64,000 nt of DNA from M3007 sp037445225 (lineage in GTDB: Bacteria; Bacteroidota; Bacteroidia; Chitinophagales; Saprospiraceae). Under the pieces are notes generated by a model. The model was not told the DNA's origin and searched no databases. It worked only from the letters and a program-made list of their open reading frames with translations. Below, piece by piece: positions 33,387 through 41,307 of the stretch. The translations under genes were made by a program, and so were the position numbers. The DNA lies in NCBI GenBank assembly GCA_037445225.1, contig JBBIKW010000014.1, positions 46,327-110,326 of the forward strand, in the 5' to 3' direction. Each line of letters begins with the position of its first letter. Position 1 is the stretch's first letter.

Positions 33387-34670
33387 ATGGATAGCGCTCT
33401 GTTTCGAACGCCCCTACTGCTGGTAACATGTCTGTTTTCCACCGCTGCCCAGGGGCAGTTAGAAGTGATGGGGCATTTACCCTATGCTCCACTAACGCTG
33501 GCCGGCTGCTGGCATTACGTCGATAGCTTCGGCAACGAGTATGCCCTGGTGGGCACCAGTCAAGGATTGAGCATCGTAGACGTAAGTGACCCAAAAACGC
33601 CTACAGAGCGCTTTGCTGTACCTGGCCCTCCTAACAATTGGCGCGAGGTAAAGACGTGGAACGGCTTTGCCTATGTCGGCTCAGAGGCCAACAACAGCGG
33701 CATTACTATCGTAGATCTGCGTCGTCTCCCCGACACGGTGCAATGGCGCGTCTGGTTTGGGCCAGGTTCAGACAAGATTGTTCTGCGCAGCCATACGATA
33801 GCATGTGCCGACGGCTATCTGTACATTTTTGGAGGCACGCAACAAGGGGTGGTTATCTGCGATCTGAGCGATCCGTGGGAGCCCCAAGTAGAGAGCATCA
33901 TTCCCAGCCCCTACGTCCACGACGGCTATATTCGCAACGATACGCTCTGGACCAGCGAGATCTATGCAGGCGAATTCGGCGTGTACGACATATCCGACAA
34001 GAAAAATCCCTGTCGGTTAGCTTCTCACCCTACACCGGCGGCTTTCAACCACAACACCGAACTCTCTGATGACAGCCGCTACCTCTTTACTACCGACGAG
34101 CGCTGGAATGCTCCCCTGGCGAGCTTCGACGTAACAAACCTGGAGAATGTCCGCCTATTGGATAAGTACTTTCCCAGCGTGCGCCCTACCGCTGAAGTGC
34201 ATAACGTTCGCGTGAGGAGCGGTTACCTCGTTAACCCTTCTTACGGAGGGCAGCTGACCATCGTCGATGCCCATCGGCCCGACAACCTCATTGAGGTAGC
34301 CCACATCCTTTTGGGCAATTCCTTAGTTTGGGACGCCTCTCCTTACTTGCCTTCGGGCAACATCATCGCTTCTGTGCGCAATGAAGGGCTTTTCGTCCTC
34401 AAGCCCAACTATACACGGGCGGCCTATGTGGAAGGGCGCGTCACCGATGCGGCTACTGGCAGACCGCTGGGCGGTGTCAAAGTGATGGTGCGCGGCACAG
34501 CTAATACCGATATCTCGCGGCCGGACGGCACCTTTAAAACCGGAGCCGGAGCGCCCGGCAAGTACGAAATCATCTTTGGAAAGGTAGGCTACCAAAGCAA
34601 GGTGCTCTCCGATGTAGCGCTCTACCGCGGCGAAACCACGCTCGTAGAGGTGGCCTTAGAGCGTTTCTGA
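33387..34670 (+). CDS. Secreted choice-of-anchor B protein with LVIVD repeats
   Basis: 427 residues: signal peptide (about 1-23, ending TAAQGQ), a beta-propeller of LVIVD-type repeats (GLSIVDVSDPKTPTERF, GITIVDLRRLPDT, GVVICDLSDPWEPQ, FGVYDISDKKNP and QLTIVDAHRPDNL) to about residue 345, and a C-terminal carboxypeptidase-regulatory-like beta domain (about 350-427: VEGRVTDAATGRPLGGVKVM). No T9SS sorting tail is seen, so export is likely by Sec to the periplasm or surface. Role unknown. A terminator follows 40 bases later. Confidence 0.85.
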   Translation: MDSALFRTPLLLVTCLFSTAAQGQLEVMGHLPYAPLTLAGCWHYVDSFGNEYALVGTSQGLSIVDVSDPKTPTERFAVPGPPNNWREVKTWNGFAYVGSEANNSGITIVDLRRLPDTVQWRVWFGPGSDKIVLRSHTIACADGYLYIFGGTQQGVVICDLSDPWEPQVESIIPSPYVHDGYIRNDTLWTSEIYAGEFGVYDISDKKNPCRLASHPTPAAFNHNTELSDDSRYLFTTDERWNAPLASFDVTNLENVRLLDKYFPSVRPTAEVHNVRVRSGYLVNPSYGGQLTIVDAHRPDNLIEVAHILLGNSLVWDASPYLPSGNIIASVRNEGLFVLKPNYTRAAYVEGRVTDAATGRPLGGVKVMVRGTANTDISRPDGTFKTGAGAPGKYEIIFGKVGYQSKVLSDVALYRGETTLVEVALERF

Positions 34671-34710
34671 GCAGAGAGGTCAGTGCCCGAGTGTCGCATC
34701 ATAGACGCAT

Positions 34711-34734
34711 GGCGGCGTTCGATGCCGCTTTTTT
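34711..34734 (+). terminator. Intrinsic terminator after the LVIVD protein gene
   Basis: Stem GCGGC/GCCGC (34712-34716 with 34724-34728) followed by six T, about 40 bases after the stop at 34670. Confidence 0.65.
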
Positions 34735-34783
34735 CTCAAAGTGCACGCTTTTTGCTGGAGCGTAGGCGCAGGCTCAAAAAGCG

Positions 34784-34791
34784 TAACTTTG
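34784..34791 (+). promoter_or_regulatory. -7 promoter element of the PorP fusion gene
   Basis: TAACTTTG fits TAnnTTTG and ends seven bases before the ATG at 34799, so the mRNA would be leaderless or nearly so. No -33 TTG at the normal distance. Confidence 0.55.
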
Positions 34792-34798
34792 TAGCGAT

Positions 34799-36757
34799 AT
34801 GCGTGCAGTGCGACTTTTGTTTGTAGGGCTCCAGGCGGTAGGAGTTTTGTCAGGGCTCCCGGCCCAGCAGATGCCGTATTTCAACCAATATCAGTGGATG
34901 TCGCGGCTGTTTAACCCGGCAGCGCAGGGCTTTGATGGTCAGGGTCAGATTACGGCGGCGTATCAGCAGCAGTTTCTCCAGCTCGAGGCCGATGTGCGCC
35001 CACATACGTATTTGCTTCATGTCGACTTATCGAGCTGGATGCCCGAACGCGTAGGTTTCGGCTTACAGTTGGGTACCGATCGAGTGCACCTGCTGCGGCA
35101 GACGCAAGGGAGCGGCTTCTTTTCCTATCGTTTAGTGGAAAGCGATCGTTGGCGCTTGGCGTTAGGTCTTAGCGCATCGGTGTGCTCCTATCGCTTCGAC
35201 CTGAACGCCAGTCGGCTCAACGATGCTGCCGACTTGAGCTTGCTGCAGGGCGCCGTCAACCGCATGCGCTTCGACGGAGGGCCCGGGCTTGCGCTGGAAT
35301 ATCGCACAGGAAATCATGTTTTCGCCTTGGACGCAGCGGCCAACCAGCTCTTCACGGGTCAGATAAACCTCGCTGAGGAAAGCGGAAGTAGATTGCTTTA
35401 TCGAACTATTTCGCATCTGAAAGTCAACGCTCGATATCGCTATCAGGGTGCTGCTTTTGCCTTAGAGCCGCTGTTGATGATTCGAGCGGCGCCTAATGCT
35501 ATGCGCGGCGCTTTCGACGTTCAAGTAAATGCCTATTTTTTGGAGGAAGATCGCCTGATGGTTGGCGCAGGGCTGCGCTCTAATGGCGGCGGGCTGCGCG
35601 GCGTAGTAGGGTTTGCACCCTTTTCTGTCCTTCGCCTAGTGGCCTGCGCCGAGTTGCACCGCGCCTTGGGTGCGAGTTACGAGCTAGGGCTCAGCATAGC
35701 GTTAAGGCGTTTTGCCGGTGCCCCACCAGAGGTATTCGCTCCTCCTGCGCCTGTCAATTTAGTGCATGCAGAGCAGGAGGCTGCCGCCGTGCTGGCGCAG
35801 AGCTTTGAGTTCTCCGCAACCCTCTTGCAGCAGCGATACGAGGAGATCGCTGCCTTGCTCCAAAGGGTAGACGTCGACCCTTCTCCGAAGAACCAGACCA
35901 TAGCAGCCGACTCGTGTGCCCTCTTGTTGGCGCAAGGAGAGTCGGAACTCCAGCAAATGCGCCAGGCTTTGCAAGCCCTTACCCTCAAGGAGCGCCAAGC
36001 CCAGACCAACATACAGTTGGCTCTCAACGACGGCGCCGTGCTTTCTGCCGAGACGCGCGAAGCGATGCGCACCATTGAGGTGCTAGCGCTGGCGGCCCGA
36101 GAACAATTGGGGGCGCTGACTGCCACCTACCGACAACTCAGTGAGCGCTGCCGAGCACTGCGCACCCAGCGCGACGAAGCCGCATGCGTCCGCATCGGCG
36201 ACGGCGAGTGCATTCAAGCGCTCTTTCAACAGGCGCTGCGCCAAACACCGGGGCTATCTGAAGGACTCTTCTCTGTGCGCACGTTTACTTTTCCCGGCGC
36301 AGTTGCCATCACGTACCACTTTCCGGATGATGACGACTCGTATGCCCTTGAGGGCTCGGAATTGGCGCTGGCCCAACATGTCGCCCGCCAAGTACGGCGT
36401 ATGAGCGAGCAAGGGTTGTTTTTGGACAACATCACCCTCGTAACGGAGCTCCAAGAAGATCGAAGCACGCTGACCTACGAACCCGGAGCGGTATACGACG
36501 GCACTTTCGGCAACCAGCCGCTGACCTACCAGCTCGTAGACAACGAGACGGCAGCAGTGCTGACGCAGACACAGTCGCTGGCCAGCGGTGCTGCATTGAA
36601 CTTAGAAACCTTAGCCGCTCTTAAGATGGCGGCTTGGAAGGCGTTTTTCCTACATGAAGGGATACCCGAAACGCGCATCCTCCTACAGGTGCGCTACAAC
36701 CACGCTGAAAACAGCTATCGAGAGGAGACAAAAGTTATTGTAAAGCTTCGTTCCTAA
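34799..36757 (+). CDS. PorP/SprF-like outer-membrane protein fused to a coiled coil and an OmpA-like domain
   Basis: 652 residues. Signal peptide (about 1-23), then a PorP/SprF-like beta-barrel domain (about 25-305) opening with MPYFNQYQWMSRLFNPAAQG, like the classical T9SS PorP protein at 57212. A helical coiled-coil stretch follows (about 315-460, rich in Gln, Glu, Ala and Leu), then a domain of about 190 residues whose end resembles an OmpA/MotB fold: ALAQHVARQVRRMSEQGLFL and LETLAALKMAAWKAFFLHEG followed by IPETRILLQVRYNH. The usual peptidoglycan-binding aspartate motif is missing. PorP-like proteins work with T9SS cargo at the outer membrane; this fusion could tie a barrel to the cell wall in one chain. 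The domain reading beyond the barrel is inference. Confidence 0.72.
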   Translation: MRAVRLLFVGLQAVGVLSGLPAQQMPYFNQYQWMSRLFNPAAQGFDGQGQITAAYQQQFLQLEADVRPHTYLLHVDLSSWMPERVGFGLQLGTDRVHLLRQTQGSGFFSYRLVESDRWRLALGLSASVCSYRFDLNASRLNDAADLSLLQGAVNRMRFDGGPGLALEYRTGNHVFALDAAANQLFTGQINLAEESGSRLLYRTISHLKVNARYRYQGAAFALEPLLMIRAAPNAMRGAFDVQVNAYFLEEDRLMVGAGLRSNGGGLRGVVGFAPFSVLRLVACAELHRALGASYELGLSIALRRFAGAPPEVFAPPAPVNLVHAEQEAAAVLAQSFEFSATLLQQRYEEIAALLQRVDVDPSPKNQTIAADSCALLLAQGESELQQMRQALQALTLKERQAQTNIQLALNDGAVLSAETREAMRTIEVLALAAREQLGALTATYRQLSERCRALRTQRDEAACVRIGDGECIQALFQQALRQTPGLSEGLFSVRTFTFPGAVAITYHFPDDDDSYALEGSELALAQHVARQVRRMSEQGLFLDNITLVTELQEDRSTLTYEPGAVYDGTFGNQPLTYQLVDNETAAVLTQTQSLASGAALNLETLAALKMAAWKAFFLHEGIPETRILLQVRYNHAENSYREETKVIVKLRS

Positions 36758-37571
36758 CAGAGGAGGTACACATCCAGTCGAAATCTGGTCCTTTTACTGC
36801 CGCTTTTATATAGCGAAACATTTTACCTACGTGCACAGCGTCTACTACGCGGTGATCGAAGACCGCATTCATGGTGAGCATGCGCCGAACCGCAATCTGC
36901 TCTTCCATTACGACAGGTTTGCTCTGCACGCTGCCCATGGTGATGACTCCCGACACGTTAGACAAAGGCAACAGCGCTGCATATCCTATGTCTAAGCCTA
37001 CGCTGCCGATATTAGAGAGTATAAAAGACCCAAAGGCATTCGGCGTAAGCCCTAAAGCCGGTATGGATATGCCCCAATCTACGGAAAGCCACTTGGCTCC
37101 TACGACCAACCATCGGCGTAAGGGCCAAGGAATACGCGTGAGCAGCCCTTTGCTTCCAGAGGTCTTTTCTTCCTTGCCTTGGCGCGACTGGCGGATACGC
37201 TCCGACAAGGTCTCGGCTAAGACGGGCAGGGTCATTCGATCGACATGGTGCAACAGTACCGAACTGATTTGGCTCCCCCCTTCCACCAAAACGCTCACAG
37301 TAGCGTGGATACCGTCTCGGTGGACAATACGTCCTCGACACACGTAGCAATTCATTTCCGGCACCTCGTCGCGGATGCCCTGTGCAAGAAGCAAGAGGAT
37401 GGGATGCATGACGGTGATGCGAAGCCCTTCGCGTCGCTTTCTCAGGACAAACGCTTCCAATTCCGTCACATCTAACTCTACCGTGCCTAAAATGCGAGAG
37501 TCGTTGGGTTTTTCGTAAATAGATGCTGCTGCAACTCGCCACGGATTGTTTAAGCCGAGAAGGCGCTCCAT
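36735..37571 (-). CDS. Orphan 2-oxo acid dehydrogenase E2-type acyltransferase domain
   Basis: 278 residues matching only the catalytic domain of dihydrolipoamide acyltransferases. The active-site region is FDHRVVDAVHVGK (His240 and Asp244; the usual glycine after Asp is Ala), preceded by SFILSNIGSVGLD and GVITMGSVQSKPVV. No lipoyl or E1-binding domain, and no E1 or E3 gene nearby. Such stand-alone proteins occur in Bacteroidota; the acyl acceptor is unknown. Its 3' end overlaps the convergent PorP fusion gene by 23 bases. Confidence 0.82.
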   Translation of the reverse strand: MERLLGLNNPWRVAAASIYEKPNDSRILGTVELDVTELEAFVLRKRREGLRITVMHPILLLLAQGIRDEVPEMNCYVCRGRIVHRDGIHATVSVLVEGGSQISSVLLHHVDRMTLPVLAETLSERIRQSRQGKEEKTSGSKGLLTRIPWPLRRWLVVGAKWLSVDWGISIPALGLTPNAFGSFILSNIGSVGLDIGYAALLPLSNVSGVITMGSVQSKPVVMEEQIAVRRMLTMNAVFDHRVVDAVHVGKMFRYIKAAVKGPDFDWMCTSSVRNEALQ

Positions 37572-37890
37572 ATGCTGCTCTACTTTCCGACAGGTCGTTT
37601 AATAATCTGCGCGAAGGTACGGATTTTTTGCCCTAAGGCAATACCTAAAGGCATATATGTGCAAAAACACTTGGGTCGGGTCAAAGTTTATGCCAATGCA
37701 GCGCGTACGTACAGCCCTCCCTGCAGCGGCAAGTATATCCAATCTTTTTTCTGCGCGTACTCCAAAGGAGCCTCGTTTCCGGTAGTGCTACCCCGCGCCT
37801 TTTGGTGGAAAGTGAAAAAGCGTACTTTTACGCTCGCTTTAATGCGATTTGCCTTCGGAAGCCTCTTAGATAAAACAATTCCAACCGCTT
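37572..37890. other. Intergenic region before the TonB-dependent receptor gene
   Basis: 319 bases. I see no gene and no recognised riboswitch. It holds a small hairpin (TTGCC/GGCAA at 37628-37641) and AGCGT/ACGCT (37819-37834) around TACTTTTA, a weak -7-like sequence about 60 bases before the receptor start. Confidence 0.5.
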
Positions 37891-40188
37891 ATGCGCCAAG
37901 CATTTACTGTTTTCTTTTGTTTTGTAGGCACCTTACTTTTTGCGCAGGAGATTAACTTGCGCGGACGCGTGACGGATCGAAATAGTGGCGAGCCGCTGCC
38001 GGGCGTAACCGTACGCGTCGGCTCCAAGGCCACCGCTACAGATGCCGAAGGTAAGTTTCAGCTGGCCGTGCCGGCAGGGAGCTATGAAGTGTCTTTTGAG
38101 TATACTGGATATGAGCCGTTGCGCCAAGTAGTGCGCGTAGGCGAAGGGCGCGTTACCGAGGTATCTGTTCAAATGACGTATGCCGACAACCTCCTACAGC
38201 AGGCTACCGTGACGGCGGGCAAGTTCGAAAAGCCATTGGGCGAAGTGACCGTCTCGCTGGATGTCCTGCGGCCGCGCCTGATTGAAAACGTCAACTCTAC
38301 CCAAATCGATGAGTCCTTGGTCAAGATACCCGGAGTAGCCATTGTGGATGGGCAGGCCAGTATTCGCGGAGGCGCGGGCTTTGCCTATGGCGCCGGCACT
38401 CGCGTCCTCATCTTGGTCGACGACATCCCGGCCCTTCAGGCCGATGCCGGCTACCCTAACTGGGCCGATTTTCCGGTAGAGAATATCAGCCAAGTGGAAG
38501 TGCTCAAAGGGGCGGCCTCCGCCCTGTACGGCAGCTCTGCCATGAACGGCATCATCAACATCCGCACGCGATACGCTTCCGATGCGCCAGAAACAGACGC
38601 GGCTATCTTTAGCCAGGTATGGGGAAACCCGCGCGACGCCCGGATGAAGTGGTGGGGGACGGACACCTCCGGCATATGGTTGCCCGTCGAGGCAGGCTAC
38701 AGCTTCTCTCATCGGCGCAAGGCGGGGCGCTGGGACTTGGTCTTAGGCTCTTTTGGCGTTTATCGCGACAGCTACAACAAAGACACTTACTTCCGCTATA
38801 TGCGCCTGACGCCCAACGCGCGCTTCCGCGTCACCGACCGCCTCTCTATTGGGCTCAACACAAACTTCAACATTGGCCGAAGCGGCTCCTTCTTCACTTG
38901 GGCTAACGACACGACAGGCGCTTACTTGCCCGGCAGCAACTCCACTACGGCTAACCGAGGCCGCCTGCGCTACATGATAGACCCCTCTGTCCAGTATTTC
39001 GATATCTACGGCAATCGCCACCGGGTGTTAGGGCGATACTATCACGTGTTCAACGACAACACCGACGACCAAAGCAATAAGAGCGACATGCTCTATGGTG
39101 AGTACCAATTCCAGCGCACCCTAAGCAATATCGGGCTGGTGATGACGGCGGGTGTGGTGGCCATCCACACGGCAGTGGAAGCTATCCTCTACCGAGGAAA
39201 TTACACTTCCCAAAACTATGCGGGCTATTTCCAAATGGACTGGAAGGCGATCGACCGCCTCAACCTCTCAGGCGGGGTGCGCTACGAAGAGAACATCCTC
39301 AAAAGCCCAGAAGTGATCGAAGTGGGCCCTTCGGAGTTCGATACCATCCCCAACGGCATTACGCGCGAAGGCCGACCCGTATTCCGCTTCGGCGCAAATT
39401 ATCAAGCGGCGAAAGCGACATATCTGCGCGCCTCCTGGGGCCAAGGGTATCGGTATCCGACCGTCGCCGAGAAATTCATCAACACGGCTTTTGGAGTAGG
39501 TAATGTGGCACCCAACCCCCAGCTGGTCTCCGAGACCGGCTGGACGGCAGAGGTGGGCCTTAAACAGGGCTTCGCCTTAGGGCGATTTTTAGGCTTCCTC
39601 GATCTGACGGGCTTCATCTCCGAGTACGATGACATGATGGAGTTTGACTTAGATCGCCTATTTCCCACCATTGTCTTCAAATCGAAAAACGTAGGCGACA
39701 CGCGCATTACGGGCTACGAGGTTTCGGCCATGGGCCAAGGACAGATGGGGCCCGGCACGCTATACCTGTTGGCGGGCTGGACGCACATCAACCCGATCTA
39801 CCGCTTAGCCCCTGGAGAGGAATTCGACCAGTCGAAGTATAAGACGTCGGTTAACAGAAACGTGCTCAAGTATCGCTTTCGCGACATGGTGAAGGCCGAC
39901 GTCGAATACGCCTGGGGCGCCTATGCTGGCGGCGTATCGGTACAATACAACAGCCATATGGAGGCCGTCGATTTGGTGTTTGAGTTGGGCATCCCGGGAG
40001 TAGCCTCGTTTCGCAACCGTCACAACAAGGGCTTCACCCTATTGGACTTGCGTTTTTCGCGAAAAATCGGCCGGCATCTAAAAGTTAGCCTGTTGTGCAA
40101 TAATGCCCTCAATCAGGTGTACTCTTATCGGCCAGCCCTGCTCGAAGGGCCGCGCAACTATACCGTTCGGTTGGACTGGAAAATGTGA
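37891..40188 (+). CDS. TonB-dependent outer-membrane receptor
   Basis: 765 residues. Signal peptide (about 1-21), an N-terminal carboxypeptidase-regulatory-like domain (about 22-100: NLRGRVTDRNSGEPLPGVTV), the plug (about 115-235: VKIPGVAIVDGQASIRGGAG and VEVLKGAASALYGSSAMNGI) and a 22-stranded barrel with FRFGANYQAAKATYLRASWG and a C-terminal GPRNYTVRLDWKM. Energised uptake of an unknown ligand. No SusD partner is present, so this is not a typical glycan-uptake pair; the next gene is a small lipoprotein 24 bases away. Confidence 0.95.
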   Translation: MRQAFTVFFCFVGTLLFAQEINLRGRVTDRNSGEPLPGVTVRVGSKATATDAEGKFQLAVPAGSYEVSFEYTGYEPLRQVVRVGEGRVTEVSVQMTYADNLLQQATVTAGKFEKPLGEVTVSLDVLRPRLIENVNSTQIDESLVKIPGVAIVDGQASIRGGAGFAYGAGTRVLILVDDIPALQADAGYPNWADFPVENISQVEVLKGAASALYGSSAMNGIINIRTRYASDAPETDAAIFSQVWGNPRDARMKWWGTDTSGIWLPVEAGYSFSHRRKAGRWDLVLGSFGVYRDSYNKDTYFRYMRLTPNARFRVTDRLSIGLNTNFNIGRSGSFFTWANDTTGAYLPGSNSTTANRGRLRYMIDPSVQYFDIYGNRHRVLGRYYHVFNDNTDDQSNKSDMLYGEYQFQRTLSNIGLVMTAGVVAIHTAVEAILYRGNYTSQNYAGYFQMDWKAIDRLNLSGGVRYEENILKSPEVIEVGPSEFDTIPNGITREGRPVFRFGANYQAAKATYLRASWGQGYRYPTVAEKFINTAFGVGNVAPNPQLVSETGWTAEVGLKQGFALGRFLGFLDLTGFISEYDDMMEFDLDRLFPTIVFKSKNVGDTRITGYEVSAMGQGQMGPGTLYLLAGWTHINPIYRLAPGEEFDQSKYKTSVNRNVLKYRFRDMVKADVEYAWGAYAGGVSVQYNSHMEAVDLVFELGIPGVASFRNRHNKGFTLLDLRFSRKIGRHLKVSLLCNNALNQVYSYRPALLEGPRNYTVRLDWKM

Positions 40189-40212
40189 GGTGGTATCTTT
40201 TTCGAAAGAAGA

Positions 40213-40770
40213 ATGAGCACAAGAAATATCCGTGCAGGAGTACTTGGAGGCGTCCTCGCTTTGTGGGCATGCGATGGTGCGGGGGGGCCAAGACCGCCCG
40301 CAGCCGAGGCACAGCGAGTTGAGGCGTTGGGCCCAATATTTCGCATGAGCGTGGCTCGGCCAGTAGATGAGACCAATTCAAAGCGGAATTGGTGTTTGGC
40401 GGCGTTTTCGGAGGTCGAGCCGTTTGGGAGCGACACTTCGGCTGCACACAGCCGCTTTTTTTACCTGCGCCCAGGGGTTACGTGGTTGGCCATAGGTGAC
40501 GATTTAGGGCGGGCCAATCTCTTTTTGCGCCCACACGCAGCGGGCGGCGCAGAAGTATTTACCGGTGCGCACTTTCCGCGCTGCCTTTCGCGGCCCGAGT
40601 ACGTCCAACTATCTGCAGCAAACCTTCGCCGCATAACGTATGACAACCGGCAATACCTGCAATTTGCCTTAGAGGTGTCGGAGGAAAACCGTGTGTCGAA
40701 GATTACCGTGATTTTTCCTCAAGACCGCTTCTACGCTGTGGAAGCGGTTCGTTGTCCGAGTTGCGAATAG
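40213..40770 (+). CDS. Putative lipoprotein of unknown function
   Basis: 185 residues. The N-terminus ends in a lipobox-like VLALWACDG (Cys20), so export as a lipoprotein is likely. The mature part has two further cysteine regions (RNWCLAAF and VRCPSCE at the C-terminus). I do not recognise the family. It follows the TonB-dependent receptor by 24 bases and may be its surface partner or simply its operon neighbour. Confidence 0.6.
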   Translation: MSTRNIRAGVLGGVLALWACDGAGGPRPPAAEAQRVEALGPIFRMSVARPVDETNSKRNWCLAAFSEVEPFGSDTSAAHSRFFYLRPGVTWLAIGDDLGRANLFLRPHAAGGAEVFTGAHFPRCLSRPEYVQLSAANLRRITYDNRQYLQFALEVSEENRVSKITVIFPQDRFYAVEAVRCPSCE

Positions 40771-40877
40771 GGCGTTTGTGAACGTTTGGCGAAATAAACT
40801 GTTCGATGGGGTGCCAACGCCTGCTGCAGTAAGTGCCGTCAGTAAGGGAGGTCATCGTTTGCCTATAAGCATTCGCG

Positions 40878-40885
40878 TACCTTTG
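40878..40885 (+). promoter_or_regulatory. ccmE -7 promoter element
   Basis: TACCTTTG fits TAnnTTTG and ends 20 bases before the ccmE ATG. A TTG occurs 16 bases upstream, closer than the usual 19-21. Confidence 0.55.
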
Positions 40886-40905
40886 CAGAAAAAAGATATA
40901 GACAT

Positions 40906-41301
40906 ATGAAGCGCTCGCACATCATTGCCGTGGCTGTCATCGCTGTTGCTATTGGCATCCTCATCTCGGCCAGCCAAGACATGACGACATACGCCAACTT
41001 TGCTCAGGCTGCTGAAAAGGGCGAGCGGGTTAAACTCGTAGGAGAATTGGTCAAAGACCGCCCCATTGAGTATGACCCGGTGAAAGACCCCAACTACTTG
41101 GCTTTTTATCTGCGCGATGGCGCCGGTGAAGTGCGTCGGGTGGTATTGCGCGCCGGAAAGCCACAGGACTTTGAGCGTTCTGAGCAGATTGTCCTCACCG
41201 GGCAGATGCGCGGCGAGGTCTTCGAGGCGTCCGACATGTTGCTCAAGTGTCCCTCGAAGTACAAAGACGAAGAGGTATACGTGCGCTCGGAAAAGCGATA
41301 G
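40906..41301 (+). CDS. ccmE: Cytochrome c maturation heme chaperone CcmE, CxxxY type
   Basis: Membrane-anchored periplasmic heme chaperone, 131 residues: anchor helix about 5-23, then the OB-fold domain with VKLVGELVKDRPIEYD, DPNYLAFYLRDG and VLTGQMRGEVFEASDMLLKC. The heme-binding motif, HxxxY in classical CcmE, is CPSKY (CxxxY), the form first described in archaea and Desulfovibrio. Directly followed by ccmF (six bases). No ccmA, B, C, D, G or H is in the window. Confidence 0.92.
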   Translation: MKRSHIIAVAVIAVAIGILISASQDMTTYANFAQAAEKGERVKLVGELVKDRPIEYDPVKDPNYLAFYLRDGAGEVRRVVLRAGKPQDFERSEQIVLTGQMRGEVFEASDMLLKCPSKYKDEEVYVRSEKR

Positions 41302-41307
41302 GTGGCC

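Noticed and set aside
37572..37890. Cobalamin or other riboswitch before the TonB-dependent receptor gene
   Set aside because: The conserved cobalamin-riboswitch blocks were not found and only two short hairpins are visible.
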